A stretch of 64,000 bases of DNA from Oscillospiraceae bacterium (GTDB taxonomy: Bacteria; Bacillota; Clostridia; Oscillospirales; Acutalibacteraceae). The position numbers were made by a program, and so were the translations under genes. The stretch's first letter is position 1. Each line of letters starts with the position of its first letter. This document shows positions 24,369-32,835 of the stretch, one piece after another. The DNA lies in contig SVPE01000006.1 in NCBI GenBank assembly GCA_015066015.1, positions 62,001 through 126,000 on the forward strand, in the 5' to 3' direction. The notes under the pieces were generated by a model, which had not been told where the DNA came from, ran no database searches, and saw only the letters and a list, made by a program, of their open reading frames with translations.

Positions 24369-26687
24369 ATGACGGAAACAAAGGAAACGGAAAAGCTTGA
24401 GAATTATCTCGAAGACAAAAATAAAAGCTCGGATACGGAAAGACTCAAAAAGATTGCCGTAAACCTGGCGGTGGCTTTTGTTGCTTTTTGCTTCAGTCAG
24501 GGAAATATGCTTTCGGTTATGTCGCCCTTTGCTCATGCGTTTCTCGGTGCGGTGCCTTACAGGTGGTGTGTGAGTGCTTTTGTCGGATCAGTTACAGGTT
24601 ATCTGTCGGCTTTCTCAGGAACTTTTACTGTAAGAAGTTTTATATGTCTTCTCTTTATTTGTCTTTCCAGGCTTCTTATACATAAGAGACTGCCGGATTA
24701 TGACGGAGGAAAGGTAGAAAGATTTATCGTTTTTTTCAGCGTTACGTCCGGTGCTGTTCTTCAATCGGTGTTTACAGGGTATAGCTTAAAGTTGTTGATT
24801 CTGGCAATAACAGAGGGTGGCCTTGCATTTTGCGGGACTTACTTTTTTTCACGGAGTTTACGTACGCCTATTGCCCGCATTGGAATTTCAGGGCTTACTA
24901 CCGGTGACAGACTGAGTCTCGGAATAAGCGTATGTGCATTTGTGGCGTGCTTTTCAGGGATCAGTGTTGAGGGGTTCTCACCGGCGAGACTGTTGTGCTG
25001 CTTTGTTCTGTGTGTAGCTTCATATTGTAAGGGTGTATCTGCGGGAAGCGTGCTTGGCAACTGTTTTGGTGTATCTTTGTGTTTTTCTGCATCAGGAAGT
25101 TATGTGTTCCCTGCTTTTGCTGTCAGCGGCCTTATCAGCGGGGTTTTTTCTCCGGTGGGACAGATTGCTGTAGGAATTTCTCAGTGTCTGAGTTTTTGTG
25201 TCGTATGTGTTTTGTCGGCTCAGGGTGAAAATTTTCTTCTTCCCATTATGGAGTGCGGAGTTGCGGCGGCTGCATTTATGATAATTTCGCCGGTGCATCT
25301 TACAGGTATCGCTGAATTCGCAAGAAAAAACGGTGTTGTAAGAGACGAAGACGTTAACCTTCAGGTTTCGGCGCTTCTGAAAAAGGCATCCGGAAATGTT
25401 TACTCCTTTTGTAAAACTGTCGATGAGGTCAGCACAAGACTTGACCGTGTGATAAATCCTGAGGTGAACAAGCTTTTTTTTGATATACAACAGAATGTAT
25501 GTGATGGCTGCAGCAGAAAAAGTATGTGTTGGAACAGCGGATTTGATTCTACTGCAGGAGATATTCTTGCAATAATGGGCATAGAGAGAAGAGGCAAAGG
25601 AAAACTTAAGCTTGAAAAAGAGTGTATGAGGCTCCACGAATTGAAGCGTCAGTTATCTCACAGTAAGGCGCAGTACAGTCTTAGTATGATCGCAAAAATG
25701 AAAAGTCGGGAAATGCGTTGTATTCTCACGGAACAGTTTTCCGGTATGGGAGATTTTCTGGGTGAACTTTCGGAAAAAATTGCAAAAAGCCGTACTGCAG
25801 ATCCGGCAAAATCAACGGCATTGAGAGCCATAGTGATAGATAAGGGCGTTTACATTGATTCGCTCAGCTGCTTCGATGAATATGACGGTAGAGTCTGCAT
25901 AGAGATAAACTGTTTTGAAAGGCCTTTTGAGACAGATTACAAAAGGATAAAAGGTGTTCTTGAGGAAGCAACATCCAGGAGCTTCGATGAGCCTGAGATA
26001 AGCGTTACGGAGCTTGGTACACTTATAAGATTTGAGGAGAAAGCCGTCTTTACAATTATAGTAGGGTCAGCGCAGAGACCCATTGCGCGCGATGCTCCTT
26101 GTGGAGACAGTGTGGCTTTCTGCAAGCGGAATGAGGCAAGCAGGGTTGTGCTTCTGAGCGACGGAATGGGTACAGGTAGCTCTGCGGCACTTGACAGTAA
26201 AATGGCCGTAAGTCTGACAGAAAAGCTTCTCAGTGCAGGCTTTTCCTTTGAAAGCAGTGTAAAAATAGTCAATTCCTCGCTGATTATGAAGTCTACCGAT
26301 GAGTCAATGGCAACTATGGATGGTCTGAATATCAATCTTTTTACAGGCGAAGCAGAGTTTTATAAGGCAGGTGCAGCAATAAGCTTTGTAAGAAGCGACA
26401 GAGATGTTTTTATTGTGGAGGAAAGCTCCCTTCCGCTTGGAATTTTAAGGCAGGTGCGGTATAGCAAGTCTGTTTATAAGCTGCAGAACGGTGATATTGT
26501 GCTCATGGTGAGTGACGGAATTACCGCTGAGGACTGCGGTTGGATAAACGACGAGCTTCTTTCCTGGAGCACGAATAATATGGACGACCTTGCCTGCCAC
26601 ATTGTGGAGCTTGCGGCACTCAGGCAGGACAGATACACCGGCGACGACCTTACTGCCGTTGCGGTGAAGCTGGTGAAGAACCGGTGA
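24369..26687 (+). CDS. spoIIE: stage II sporulation protein E (SpoIIE-type serine phosphatase)
   Basis: SpoIIE dephosphorylates SpoIIAA in the forespore to free sigma-F and also helps place the polar septum. The 772-aa product fits: a cytoplasmic N-terminus, about ten TM helices (residues 35-310), a regulatory middle region with Cys-rich 'NVCDGCSRKSMCW', and a C-terminal PP2C phosphatase domain with 'VVLLSDGMGTGSSAALDS' and 'GDIVLMVSDGIT' holding metal-binding Asp residues. The ATG follows GAAAGGATGAG. It is monocistronic, with a strong terminator after the stop. Its presence is the best evidence that the host sporulates or descends from sporulators. Confidence 0.92.
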   Translation: MTETKETEKLENYLEDKNKSSDTERLKKIAVNLAVAFVAFCFSQGNMLSVMSPFAHAFLGAVPYRWCVSAFVGSVTGYLSAFSGTFTVRSFICLLFICLSRLLIHKRLPDYDGGKVERFIVFFSVTSGAVLQSVFTGYSLKLLILAITEGGLAFCGTYFFSRSLRTPIARIGISGLTTGDRLSLGISVCAFVACFSGISVEGFSPARLLCCFVLCVASYCKGVSAGSVLGNCFGVSLCFSASGSYVFPAFAVSGLISGVFSPVGQIAVGISQCLSFCVVCVLSAQGENFLLPIMECGVAAAAFMIISPVHLTGIAEFARKNGVVRDEDVNLQVSALLKKASGNVYSFCKTVDEVSTRLDRVINPEVNKLFFDIQQNVCDGCSRKSMCWNSGFDSTAGDILAIMGIERRGKGKLKLEKECMRLHELKRQLSHSKAQYSLSMIAKMKSREMRCILTEQFSGMGDFLGELSEKIAKSRTADPAKSTALRAIVIDKGVYIDSLSCFDEYDGRVCIEINCFERPFETDYKRIKGVLEEATSRSFDEPEISVTELGTLIRFEEKAVFTIIVGSAQRPIARDAPCGDSVAFCKRNEASRVVLLSDGMGTGSSAALDSKMAVSLTEKLLSAGFSFESSVKIVNSSLIMKSTDESMATMDGLNINLFTGEAEFYKAGAAISFVRSDRDVFIVEESSLPLGILRQVRYSKSVYKLQNGDIVLMVSDGITAEDCGWINDELLSWSTNNMDDLACHIVELAALRQDRYTGDDLTAVAVKLVKNR

Positions 26688-26689
26688 GA

Positions 26690-26730
26690 AAAATCGAGTA
26701 GGAGGAAGAAAATCCCTACTACTCGATTTT
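26690..26730 (+). terminator. spoIIE terminator
   Basis: AAAATCGAGTAG / CTACTCGATTTT stem with a 17-nt loop. Confidence 0.75.
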
Positions 26731-26756
26731 GTGGCGCTCTCTCCGTGCTGAGGACA

Positions 26757-26782
26757 TAAAAAAGGGAGGCAATCTGCCTCCC
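26757..26782 (-). terminator. terminator of the alpha-galactosidase gene
   Basis: GGGAGGCA-ATC-TGCCTCCC stem; the minus strand continues with TTTTTT. Confidence 0.85.
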
Positions 26783-26819
26783 TCAACTGTTATTCACTTA
26801 ACCTTGCGGACTGCGGATT

Positions 26820-28505
26820 TCACACAAGTCCCCAGGTCTTACCGTTCTTGATGTCGAAGTTCATGCTTCTTGCAACACCGTCCTCAGTAAAGTCGAGTTT
26901 AATGATTGACGGAGTGACATATTCTGCAAAGGTTACCTCGTACTTCTTTTCTGTGAAGAATTCCTTCATGAGAGTGAGTGACTTGTAATCATAAGCGCCT
27001 GCATTGTCTGAAACGAATAGAACATTACCGCAGATAGCGTTGATCTTGCCGAGAAGGTATTTCTGCTCGTCGGTGAACTTGAGGTTGTTCTTGCGAAGGA
27101 AGAGTACGTCGGGGTCGTTGCAGAAAGCTCTGCCGTCGAGATGGCGGCGGAAAACAGTGTTGTTGATTGCGCCCTGAGCTGAGGGGACCTCGTTGTTGAG
27201 GCCGAGCATATTTACAATGTTACCCTCGAACATCTTGTTTACATCACAGCTGATTCGGCATGCGTCGAAAATACCCATGCATGCGCCGAGAGGCACACCG
27301 CAGCCGAGAATGAACTTGTCGCCACAAGCCTCGCGAAGAAGGTCAACACCGTCGCACATGATTTCTCCTCGGGTTTTACCGTATCTGGGAGTGATGCACT
27401 GTGTGAAGAGGAAGTCGAGCTTTACAAGGTCAAAGCCCCAGTCGTTGAGGATAACGTCAAAGAAGTGCTTGATGTATTCTCTTGCACCTTCGTGGTAGAT
27501 GTCAAGAGCGTAAGCACCGCCCCAACCGATATGGCGAAGGAGGGTTTTGCCTGTCTTTTCGTCTTTGATAAGCCATTCGGGATGATCCTTTGCAACCTGA
27601 CTTGTAATCTGTGCGCAGAAGGGAGCAAGCCAGATACCTGCAAGATAGCCCTTTGCATGAATCTTCTGAGCAAGATTCTTGAGACCGTGGGGAAATTTTT
27701 TCTTGTCAACACTCAGCCAGTCGCCGGTTGCTGTCTGGAAACCGTCGTCAAGCTGGAAAATATCAACACATTCCTTTGCTCTGTCCATACCGTCGAGGTC
27801 GCGAAGGCAGATTTCTTCATTGATTCTTGAGAAGTAATTGTACCATGAAGTGTAGCCTGCAAGATGCTTGATACGGGGTTCTTTTATTCCCATAAAGTCG
27901 AAGAAGTACTCATCGAAAGCCTTTTCGTACTCGTTTTCGATTATAGCAATGTCAAACATCTCATATTCCTGACCGGCAGAAAGTCTGAGTCCCTCAACGT
28001 CTTTTCTTACTGTGAAAAGATTCTTTTCCATATCGCACTCGAAAACGGTAAAGCCTTTTCTTTCACTTCTTGAGCCGTAAAGAGTGATTTTGCTGAAGTC
28101 TCCCTTATTGCGGATATATGTATAGGTGTATGAACGGAAGCAGTTTCTTTTTCCGTATTTTACATAAGACTTGAAGTTGTAATCAGCAAACTCGCCTGCA
28201 GCAAATTCAGCAAAGCCACCGAGAACTCTTGCCGCGGGAATGATATCCTTTGTGTTGTCTCCTTTGCCGAGCTCCTTCGATGTTGACCATGACTGATAGC
28301 CGTTGGCAAAGAAGAGGGATTCGTCAGTAAATTCCATAGCTTTTGTCACTGAAAAGCTTTCCATTACCATGTCGGTTTTTGCTGTAAGAACACCCTTGAT
28401 AAACTTACCGTCGTCTTTAAGGTCAAAGCTGAAGTGAGCGTTGTCAAAATCTCTGTGGCTGATATTTGCGCTGTTTACCTTGATTTTAGAAGCTAAAGTA
28501 TACAT
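26820..28505 (-). CDS. GH36-type alpha-galactosidase
   Basis: The 561-aa protein has an N-terminal beta-sandwich (about 1-210) followed by a TIM barrel. Barrel motifs include 'VDIFQLDDGFQ', 'GIWLAPF', 'FDLVKLDFLF' (its first Asp is the expected nucleophile) and 'CRISCDVN' (its Asp is the expected acid/base). Melibiases of GH36 remove terminal alpha-galactose from raffinose-family sugars or galactomannan. It is shorter than large GH36 enzymes (~720 aa), lacks a signal peptide and so acts inside the cell. A GPH symporter at 22.5 kb could deliver substrate. It has its own promoter and terminator. GH31-like or related retaining alpha-glycosidase activity cannot be excluded. Confidence 0.82.
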   Translation of the reverse strand: MYTLASKIKVNSANISHRDFDNAHFSFDLKDDGKFIKGVLTAKTDMVMESFSVTKAMEFTDESLFFANGYQSWSTSKELGKGDNTKDIIPAARVLGGFAEFAAGEFADYNFKSYVKYGKRNCFRSYTYTYIRNKGDFSKITLYGSRSERKGFTVFECDMEKNLFTVRKDVEGLRLSAGQEYEMFDIAIIENEYEKAFDEYFFDFMGIKEPRIKHLAGYTSWYNYFSRINEEICLRDLDGMDRAKECVDIFQLDDGFQTATGDWLSVDKKKFPHGLKNLAQKIHAKGYLAGIWLAPFCAQITSQVAKDHPEWLIKDEKTGKTLLRHIGWGGAYALDIYHEGAREYIKHFFDVILNDWGFDLVKLDFLFTQCITPRYGKTRGEIMCDGVDLLREACGDKFILGCGVPLGACMGIFDACRISCDVNKMFEGNIVNMLGLNNEVPSAQGAINNTVFRRHLDGRAFCNDPDVLFLRKNNLKFTDEQKYLLGKINAICGNVLFVSDNAGAYDYKSLTLMKEFFTEKKYEVTFAEYVTPSIIKLDFTEDGVARSMNFDIKNGKTWGLV

Positions 28506-28536
28506 AGGTTACTCTCCTTTATTTTAATACCATTAC

Positions 28537-28565
28537 ATTATATATATTATTCATTACATAGTCAA
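28537..28565 (-). promoter_or_regulatory. sigma-A promoter for alpha-galactosidase gene
   Basis: Minus-strand TTGACT, a 17-bp spacer, TATAAT. No catabolite operator was recognised. Confidence 0.7.
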
Positions 28566-28583
28566 GGGTGAAAAAATTAATAT

Positions 28584-28618
28584 TAAAAAAAGAAGCCGGA
28601 CGTATCGGCCGGCTTCTT
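28584..28618 (-). terminator. terminator of the secreted protein gene
   Basis: AAGAAGCCGG / CCGGCTTCTT stem; the minus strand continues with TTTTTTT. Confidence 0.85.
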
Positions 28619-28630
28619 GCTTGGTAAAAA

Positions 28631-29197
28631 TTACAACTCTGTCTGTTTTACAACAGGGTCAGTTCTTATAAACGGATCGTAAGGGTCAGCAACTCCGCCC
28701 TTCATACGGATGAAAAATCTTGTAAGTCCGGGGAACAGGAGAAACGGAATGTCACTGTCTGAGCCTGCATTCCATGCCGAAAGAGCAAAGTAGTTGCAGT
28801 TGAAAATAGGATCCCACCAGTTGCTGTAGTTTTTGATTTTTCCGGATACCTTGGAAAGTTCATCAGAATCAAGCTTTGTTGAAAGTCCGGTAAGCTGACT
28901 GTAGTGACGAAGCTCTGTTTCGAGGTTGTAGTATACTCCGCCGCCACGGGGACCTTCTGTTCCGAAAAGTCCGACAGAAACATCTCCGCCGGGAGCAACA
29001 TTGTACTTGCCGATTGTTATTGTCTCGTCTGAAAGGTTTTCAAAGTAAAGGAAAACATGGCCTATGCCGGTTTTGTCACTGATTTCTGAACAGATCCACA
29101 TTCTTGCCACATCGGTACTGTCTGCTGCAGAAACTGAAAATGACATCATTGTGAAAACGGTAAGAATTGCAAGGATAATTGCTATTATTTTTTTCAT
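28631..29197 (-). CDS. secreted protein, possible permuted papain-like hydrolase
   Basis: The 188-aa product has a signal peptide (MKKIIAIILAILTVFTMMSFSVSAA). The mature part has a His motif 'GIGHVFLYFENLS' and, about 90 residues later, 'NCNYFALSAWNAG'. His before Cys is the order seen in permuted NlpC/P60 or LRAT-like papain folds, so a hydrolase or transferase working outside the cell is possible; this is inference from two motifs. The middle contains 'GPRGGGVYYNLETE'. It is monocistronic, with a terminator right after. I do not know a characterised homologue. Confidence 0.65.
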   Translation of the reverse strand: MKKIIAIILAILTVFTMMSFSVSAADSTDVARMWICSEISDKTGIGHVFLYFENLSDETITIGKYNVAPGGDVSVGLFGTEGPRGGGVYYNLETELRHYSQLTGLSTKLDSDELSKVSGKIKNYSNWWDPIFNCNYFALSAWNAGSDSDIPFLLFPGLTRFFIRMKGGVADPYDPFIRTDPVVKQTEL

Positions 29198-29280
29198 GAT
29201 GACACACTTCTTTCAATTTTATTTATTTATATAATACTGCGAATTTGTTAAAAAAGTGTTATAGAAATTATTAATATAAT

Positions 29281-30579
29281 TTAATTGGACGTTTTATGTG
29301 TAATTTTTGTTACAAGAGTCCAGAGTGGTAACAGATAAAGAAAACAGGCTGCAAAGAGGCTTTTTGTTGGGGCACCGGCTGATGCCAGCGGAACGGCACC
29401 GGCAATTGACCAGGGGATAAGAGGTGCAATTACAACAACTGAATTTTCAAGGTCAATGGCGCGAATCTTCTTATTATCCGTCAGCTTGTCACAGAGATTT
29501 TCTGTGAGAATTATTGCAAGAGTCTGGTTGCAGGAAATCATTGATGTTATGACTGAAACGATAATCATTACAGTGAAGCTGTTGGTTTTTTCTGCAAGCT
29601 GTATGAGCTTTTCTTTGAGAGTAACCAGCATACCGGTTTCGTTGAAAATTCCCGAATACGCCGAGGAAATGCACACAATGAGAAGCACCCTTACCATTGA
29701 AACTATTCCGCCTCCGTCAAGCATCTGTGAAAGATCGGAATCAGTCGCTTTGTAACCGTTTATTGCGCACTCAATAAGAGCAAGAAACTCTGTTTTCTGG
29801 ATAAAAATGCTTACAAAAAAAGCAGATATTATGCTTATCAGCATTGAAATTTTTGTTTTTACCCTGAAAAGAGAAAGAATGATGATTACCGCCGCAGGAA
29901 TGAGCGCCGAAGGTGTTATGGTGAATTCCTTGGAGAAAAGTGCGGCAACATCTGTTGTGCTCGGCTTGCACTCGGAAAACAAGCCTGAAACGAAGTAAAC
30001 GGCACAGGTGATTGCAAAGGGGACAGCCGCCGAAGTGAACATCCGCTTTATGTTTTCGTAAATGCTTGTACCTGTAAGCTCACTTACAAGAAGAGCGCTT
30101 GTAGAAACGGGTGAGCAACGGTCTCCGAAAAGCACTCCCGAAAGCATTGCACCGCCGGAAAGCACGGGGTTTGCACCCATCGCCGCGCCCATTGTCATAC
30201 AGATTACACCCATTGTTGCCGCCGAGCCGAAGGATGTGCCTATAAGAAAGGATACAAGACAGCAAAGAAGAAAGGTCATCAGTATAAATGATTTTGGATT
30301 TATGAATCCGACAGTGTAAGAAATAATAGCGGGAATTGTGCCGCAGTCACGCCATAAGGCGGTAAGTATGCCTATAAGAAAGAAGACAACAAGTATATTC
30401 TTAGAGGTCTTGGCTCCGTCAATAATCATTTTTACGATTTCTTTAAGGTTGTAGCCCTTCAGCTTCGCATAGACTGAAAAGATAAAAAGCCCGACGGTAA
30501 GAGCAAGGACAATAGAAAGGTCGAAGGCGATAAACACCGTCAGTATAACGGCGAACAAAGAGAGAAAAAGCGTTTCCAT
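29281..30579 (-). CDS. NhaC-family Na+/H+ antiporter
   Basis: I choose the ATG at 30579 (METLFLSLFAVILTVF) because GAGGACC lies 9 nt upstream; the track start at 30642 overlaps the promoter. The 432-aa membrane protein has about 11 TM helices and NhaC patterns 'FLIGTSFGSAATMGVICMTMG', 'GVLFGDRCSPVSTSALL' and 'SCNQTLAIILTENLC'. NhaC proteins exchange Na+ (or malate/lactate in MleN) for protons across the cytoplasmic membrane. Its promoter sits at the very end of the upstream sigma gene, so it may be read both alone and with that operon. Confidence 0.88.
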   Translation of the reverse strand: METLFLSLFAVILTVFIAFDLSIVLALTVGLFIFSVYAKLKGYNLKEIVKMIIDGAKTSKNILVVFFLIGILTALWRDCGTIPAIISYTVGFINPKSFILMTFLLCCLVSFLIGTSFGSAATMGVICMTMGAAMGANPVLSGGAMLSGVLFGDRCSPVSTSALLVSELTGTSIYENIKRMFTSAAVPFAITCAVYFVSGLFSECKPSTTDVAALFSKEFTITPSALIPAAVIIILSLFRVKTKISMLISIISAFFVSIFIQKTEFLALIECAINGYKATDSDLSQMLDGGGIVSMVRVLLIVCISSAYSGIFNETGMLVTLKEKLIQLAEKTNSFTVMIIVSVITSMISCNQTLAIILTENLCDKLTDNKKIRAIDLENSVVVIAPLIPWSIAGAVPLASAGAPTKSLFAACFLYLLPLWTLVTKITHKTSN

Positions 30580-30592
30580 AAACAAAAAGGTC

Positions 30593-30642
30593 CTCATATA
30601 ATGGATTTGACAAATTATACCACTATATGAGAACATTTGCAA
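30593..30642 (-). promoter_or_regulatory. nhaC promoter inside an 8-bp inverted repeat
   Basis: Minus-strand TTGCAA, a 17-bp spacer, TATAAT with extended TGG (30614-30642). CTCATATA (30593-30600) and TATATGAG (30624-30631) flank the -10 as a perfect 8-bp dyad, an operator-like arrangement. Confidence 0.6.
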
Positions 30643-31131
30643 TTAATTTTCGACAAGTAAATTTTTTAAGTTCTGTTTTGCCTTTTGTATCCGTGTTCTT
30701 ACAGCCGAAGCGGAGATTCCCAGAACAGAGCCTATTTCCTTGCTCGTCAGATATTCTGCCATAGAAAGAAGCTGTTTCTCCTCTTCACTGAGTCGGGAAA
30801 AAGCCTTCTGTATTGCTATGCTTTCGTCCATACTGATTTCGGTAGTAATGTCTGCCTGACCCAGACTTTCGTATCTGAAGTTCATACTGTGCAGCTGAAC
30901 GTAACGAAGATGATCGTTTTTTACATTCTTTGCTATTGCAAAGAGCCAGGCTTTGTTCTGACTTATGTTGCTGTCGGCATAAGCGGATATGTACCGCCAG
31001 GCGTTCAGATATGTCTGCTGACACAAATCCTCGGCGGTCTGCCCGTCAAACTGATGGCGGAAATATGCATAAATCCTTCGGTAATATTTGCTCCACAGCT
31101 CGTCGAATAACATATACGCAGAGGCGTTCAT
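30643..31131 (-). CDS. ECF-type sigma factor
   Basis: ATG 31131 follows AGGTGGT and lies two bases after the upstream stop, so translation is coupled; the track's 31140 start is inside the SD. The 162-aa product has region 2 ('LWSKYYRRIYAYFRHQFDGQTAEDLCQQTYLNAWRYI', 'NKAWLFAIAKNVKNDHLR') and region 4 ('LSEEEKQLLSMAEYLTSKEIGSVLGISASAVRTRIQKAKQNLKNLL'). It has no recognisable membrane anti-sigma next to it. Its immediate partner is the unknown 271-aa protein upstream, which may act as its regulator or target; that link rests only on the 2-bp spacing. Confidence 0.85.
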   Translation of the reverse strand: MNASAYMLFDELWSKYYRRIYAYFRHQFDGQTAEDLCQQTYLNAWRYISAYADSNISQNKAWLFAIAKNVKNDHLRYVQLHSMNFRYESLGQADITTEISMDESIAIQKAFSRLSEEEKQLLSMAEYLTSKEIGSVLGISASAVRTRIQKAKQNLKNLLVEN

Positions 31132-31133
31132 TG

Positions 31134-31949
31134 TTACCACCTGAATTTTCTTTTGTACTTCTTTTTTGCTTGTTCGAGCGTCATTACATTGGCTACATCA
31201 ACGCTGTTTGCGTGAATATACCCGTGAAGCTCTTCGTTTGCACAGATTAAAGCACACGCAATAAACTGAAGTTTTTTATTTTTCAGCATAACATCGGTTA
31301 CTGAATTGTCGATTATGACTCTTGCACAGCTGACAAGTGCTGTTTTTTCTCCGATATTGTCAAGGAAGTTTTTATCAACCTTGATTTCCGATTTGTTGTT
31401 AATGATTTTAACAACAGTATCAATTTCGAGCATTGATCCGTTGTGCTCAAGAATTTCAACAAAGGCATCCTTCGATTTTATAAGGCAACCGTTTACAATA
31501 AGTCTGATTTTCATGCTTTCGGGGATATCCTTGATAACGGTCAGACCGTTGCAGATAATCAGACTGTTTTCGGTCACGTCGCTTTTTGTAATGATAGAGC
31601 TGCCGTTGTGGATACAGGCGCCGGACGGTATTACCATTTCGTTTGCAATCATAGACTTTTTTATTCCTGCATAAACCTCTGCAAATTCGGGACTCATATT
31701 TTCGGGCAGGATTACATTCGCTACTCTGCTTATGGATTTGATTTTTTTCAGAGCTTCAGGTGTGAATTGCCTGAGATCCAGGTTTGCTTGATTTCTTATT
31801 CTTGCCATATTGCTTCCTTCTTTCTTTTTAATTTTTCCGGTTTTGCAGATAAATGCGGATATGGGCATCTCGCTATAGTATGCAAGTACATCGTTAAAAT
31901 CCATACCGCCGCTTTTTAGCTCAGATAATCCGCCGTAAAGCTTTGACAT
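31134..31949 (-). CDS. unknown protein, beta-rich (possible bactofilin-like repeats)
   Basis: The frame gives 271 aa from ATG 31949. A second possible start, ATG 31808 (MARIRNQANLDLRQF), has GAAGGAAG in front and would give 224 aa; I keep the longer form but am unsure. The second half alternates short hydrophobic strands and turns ('SSIITKSDVTENSLIICNGLTVIKDIP', 'IRLIVNGCLIKSKDAFVEILEHNGSMLEID'), which suggests a right-handed beta-helix or bactofilin-like stack. There are no TM helices or signal peptide. The gene sits 2 bp ahead of an ECF sigma gene and is probably co-transcribed. I recognise no family. Confidence 0.65.
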   Translation of the reverse strand: MSKLYGGLSELKSGGMDFNDVLAYYSEMPISAFICKTGKIKKKEGSNMARIRNQANLDLRQFTPEALKKIKSISRVANVILPENMSPEFAEVYAGIKKSMIANEMVIPSGACIHNGSSIITKSDVTENSLIICNGLTVIKDIPESMKIRLIVNGCLIKSKDAFVEILEHNGSMLEIDTVVKIINNKSEIKVDKNFLDNIGEKTALVSCARVIIDNSVTDVMLKNKKLQFIACALICANEELHGYIHANSVDVANVMTLEQAKKKYKRKFRW

Positions 31950-32038
31950 AATATTTTTTCACTTTCTGTTTTACTAAAACCGGTTTCATTAAGTAAGACG
32001 AAGAAAAGTGCACAAGTGTCTGCGAAAAAAAGAATTTT

Positions 32039-32767
32039 TTACAAATTACAGTAATATTTTATCGCCGTACTTACAAATTCGGCCGTACCGTCAGCGTTTT
32101 TGTCAATATTTGCTTTGAACCGCTCGTCGAGTACATACATCTGACCGAGACCTGAGAGAATTTCTCTTGTGCAGGTGTAGAAGTTGTCTGTGATGAACTC
32201 CTGAAGTTTTTTTACAAGTGCCTGCACCTCTTGGGTTTCGGGTGAAGCACCGCTTTTCATAATTTCGGCAAAGTTGCTGAAAATCAGATTCATTTCGTTT
32301 GTCGCCGAATCAAAGTCGTTTTTTGTGTGTCTTTTGCTCTTTTCTGTGTATTCCTTGTAGGCGGCGGTGGCTCCCCATCTTTCTTTTGCTTCACGTTTAT
32401 AATTTTCGAAAGTGCTATTATCAAAAGTATTCATAATGTTTCTTCCTTTCTTTGCATCGTCGATTGCTGAAATAAGTCTTTCAAGCCGTTCTTTTTTGAG
32501 AACGAGAAGCTTTTTCTGCTCGTCGAGGGCGTTGTTTTTGTCGTAATCGGGAGATGATATAATTTCAAAAATGCTTTTCAAAGGAAAATCAAGCTCACGG
32601 TAAAAGAGAATTTCCTGCATGCGAAGAAGTGAATCTTCATCATAAAAACGGTATCCGGTGAATTTGTCGGTTTCCGACGGACTGAGTAAACCTATTTCAT
32701 CGTAATAATGCAGAGTGCGCACACTGACTCCCGTAAGAGCGGCAAATTCTTTGATTCGCATTTTCAT
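32039..32767 (-). CDS. MerR-family regulator with TipAS-like effector domain
   Basis: ATG 32767 has GAGGTG at a 6-nt distance; the track start at 32797 lies over the promoter. The 242-aa protein has the MerR DNA-binding domain 'MRIKEFAALTGVSVRTLHYYDEIGLLSP', a dimerisation coiled coil (about 80-110) and a C-terminal domain of about 130 residues resembling the TipAS ligand-binding fold ('YKREAKERWGATAAYKEY'). TipAL-type regulators bind drugs and activate their own and efflux genes. The promoter has the 19-bp spacer typical of MerR control, so the gene probably regulates itself. The methyltransferase gene just upstream may be a second target. Confidence 0.88.
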   Translation of the reverse strand: MKMRIKEFAALTGVSVRTLHYYDEIGLLSPSETDKFTGYRFYDEDSLLRMQEILFYRELDFPLKSIFEIISSPDYDKNNALDEQKKLLVLKKERLERLISAIDDAKKGRNIMNTFDNSTFENYKREAKERWGATAAYKEYTEKSKRHTKNDFDSATNEMNLIFSNFAEIMKSGASPETQEVQALVKKLQEFITDNFYTCTREILSGLGQMYVLDERFKANIDKNADGTAEFVSTAIKYYCNL

Positions 32768-32785
32768 TTTTATCACCTCAAAAGT

Positions 32786-32816
32786 AGTGTACACCATAAC
32801 GTAGCGTAAGAGTCAA
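32786..32816 (-). promoter_or_regulatory. MerR-type promoter with 19-bp spacer
   Basis: Minus-strand TTGACT, a 19-bp spacer (CTTACGCTACGTTATGGTG) and TACACT. The spacer contains an imperfect dyad (TTACG-CTA-CGTTA). A 19-bp spacing is the hallmark of promoters activated by MerR proteins through DNA distortion. Confidence 0.75.
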
Positions 32817-32835
32817 TACTTTTTTTGAAAGATTT

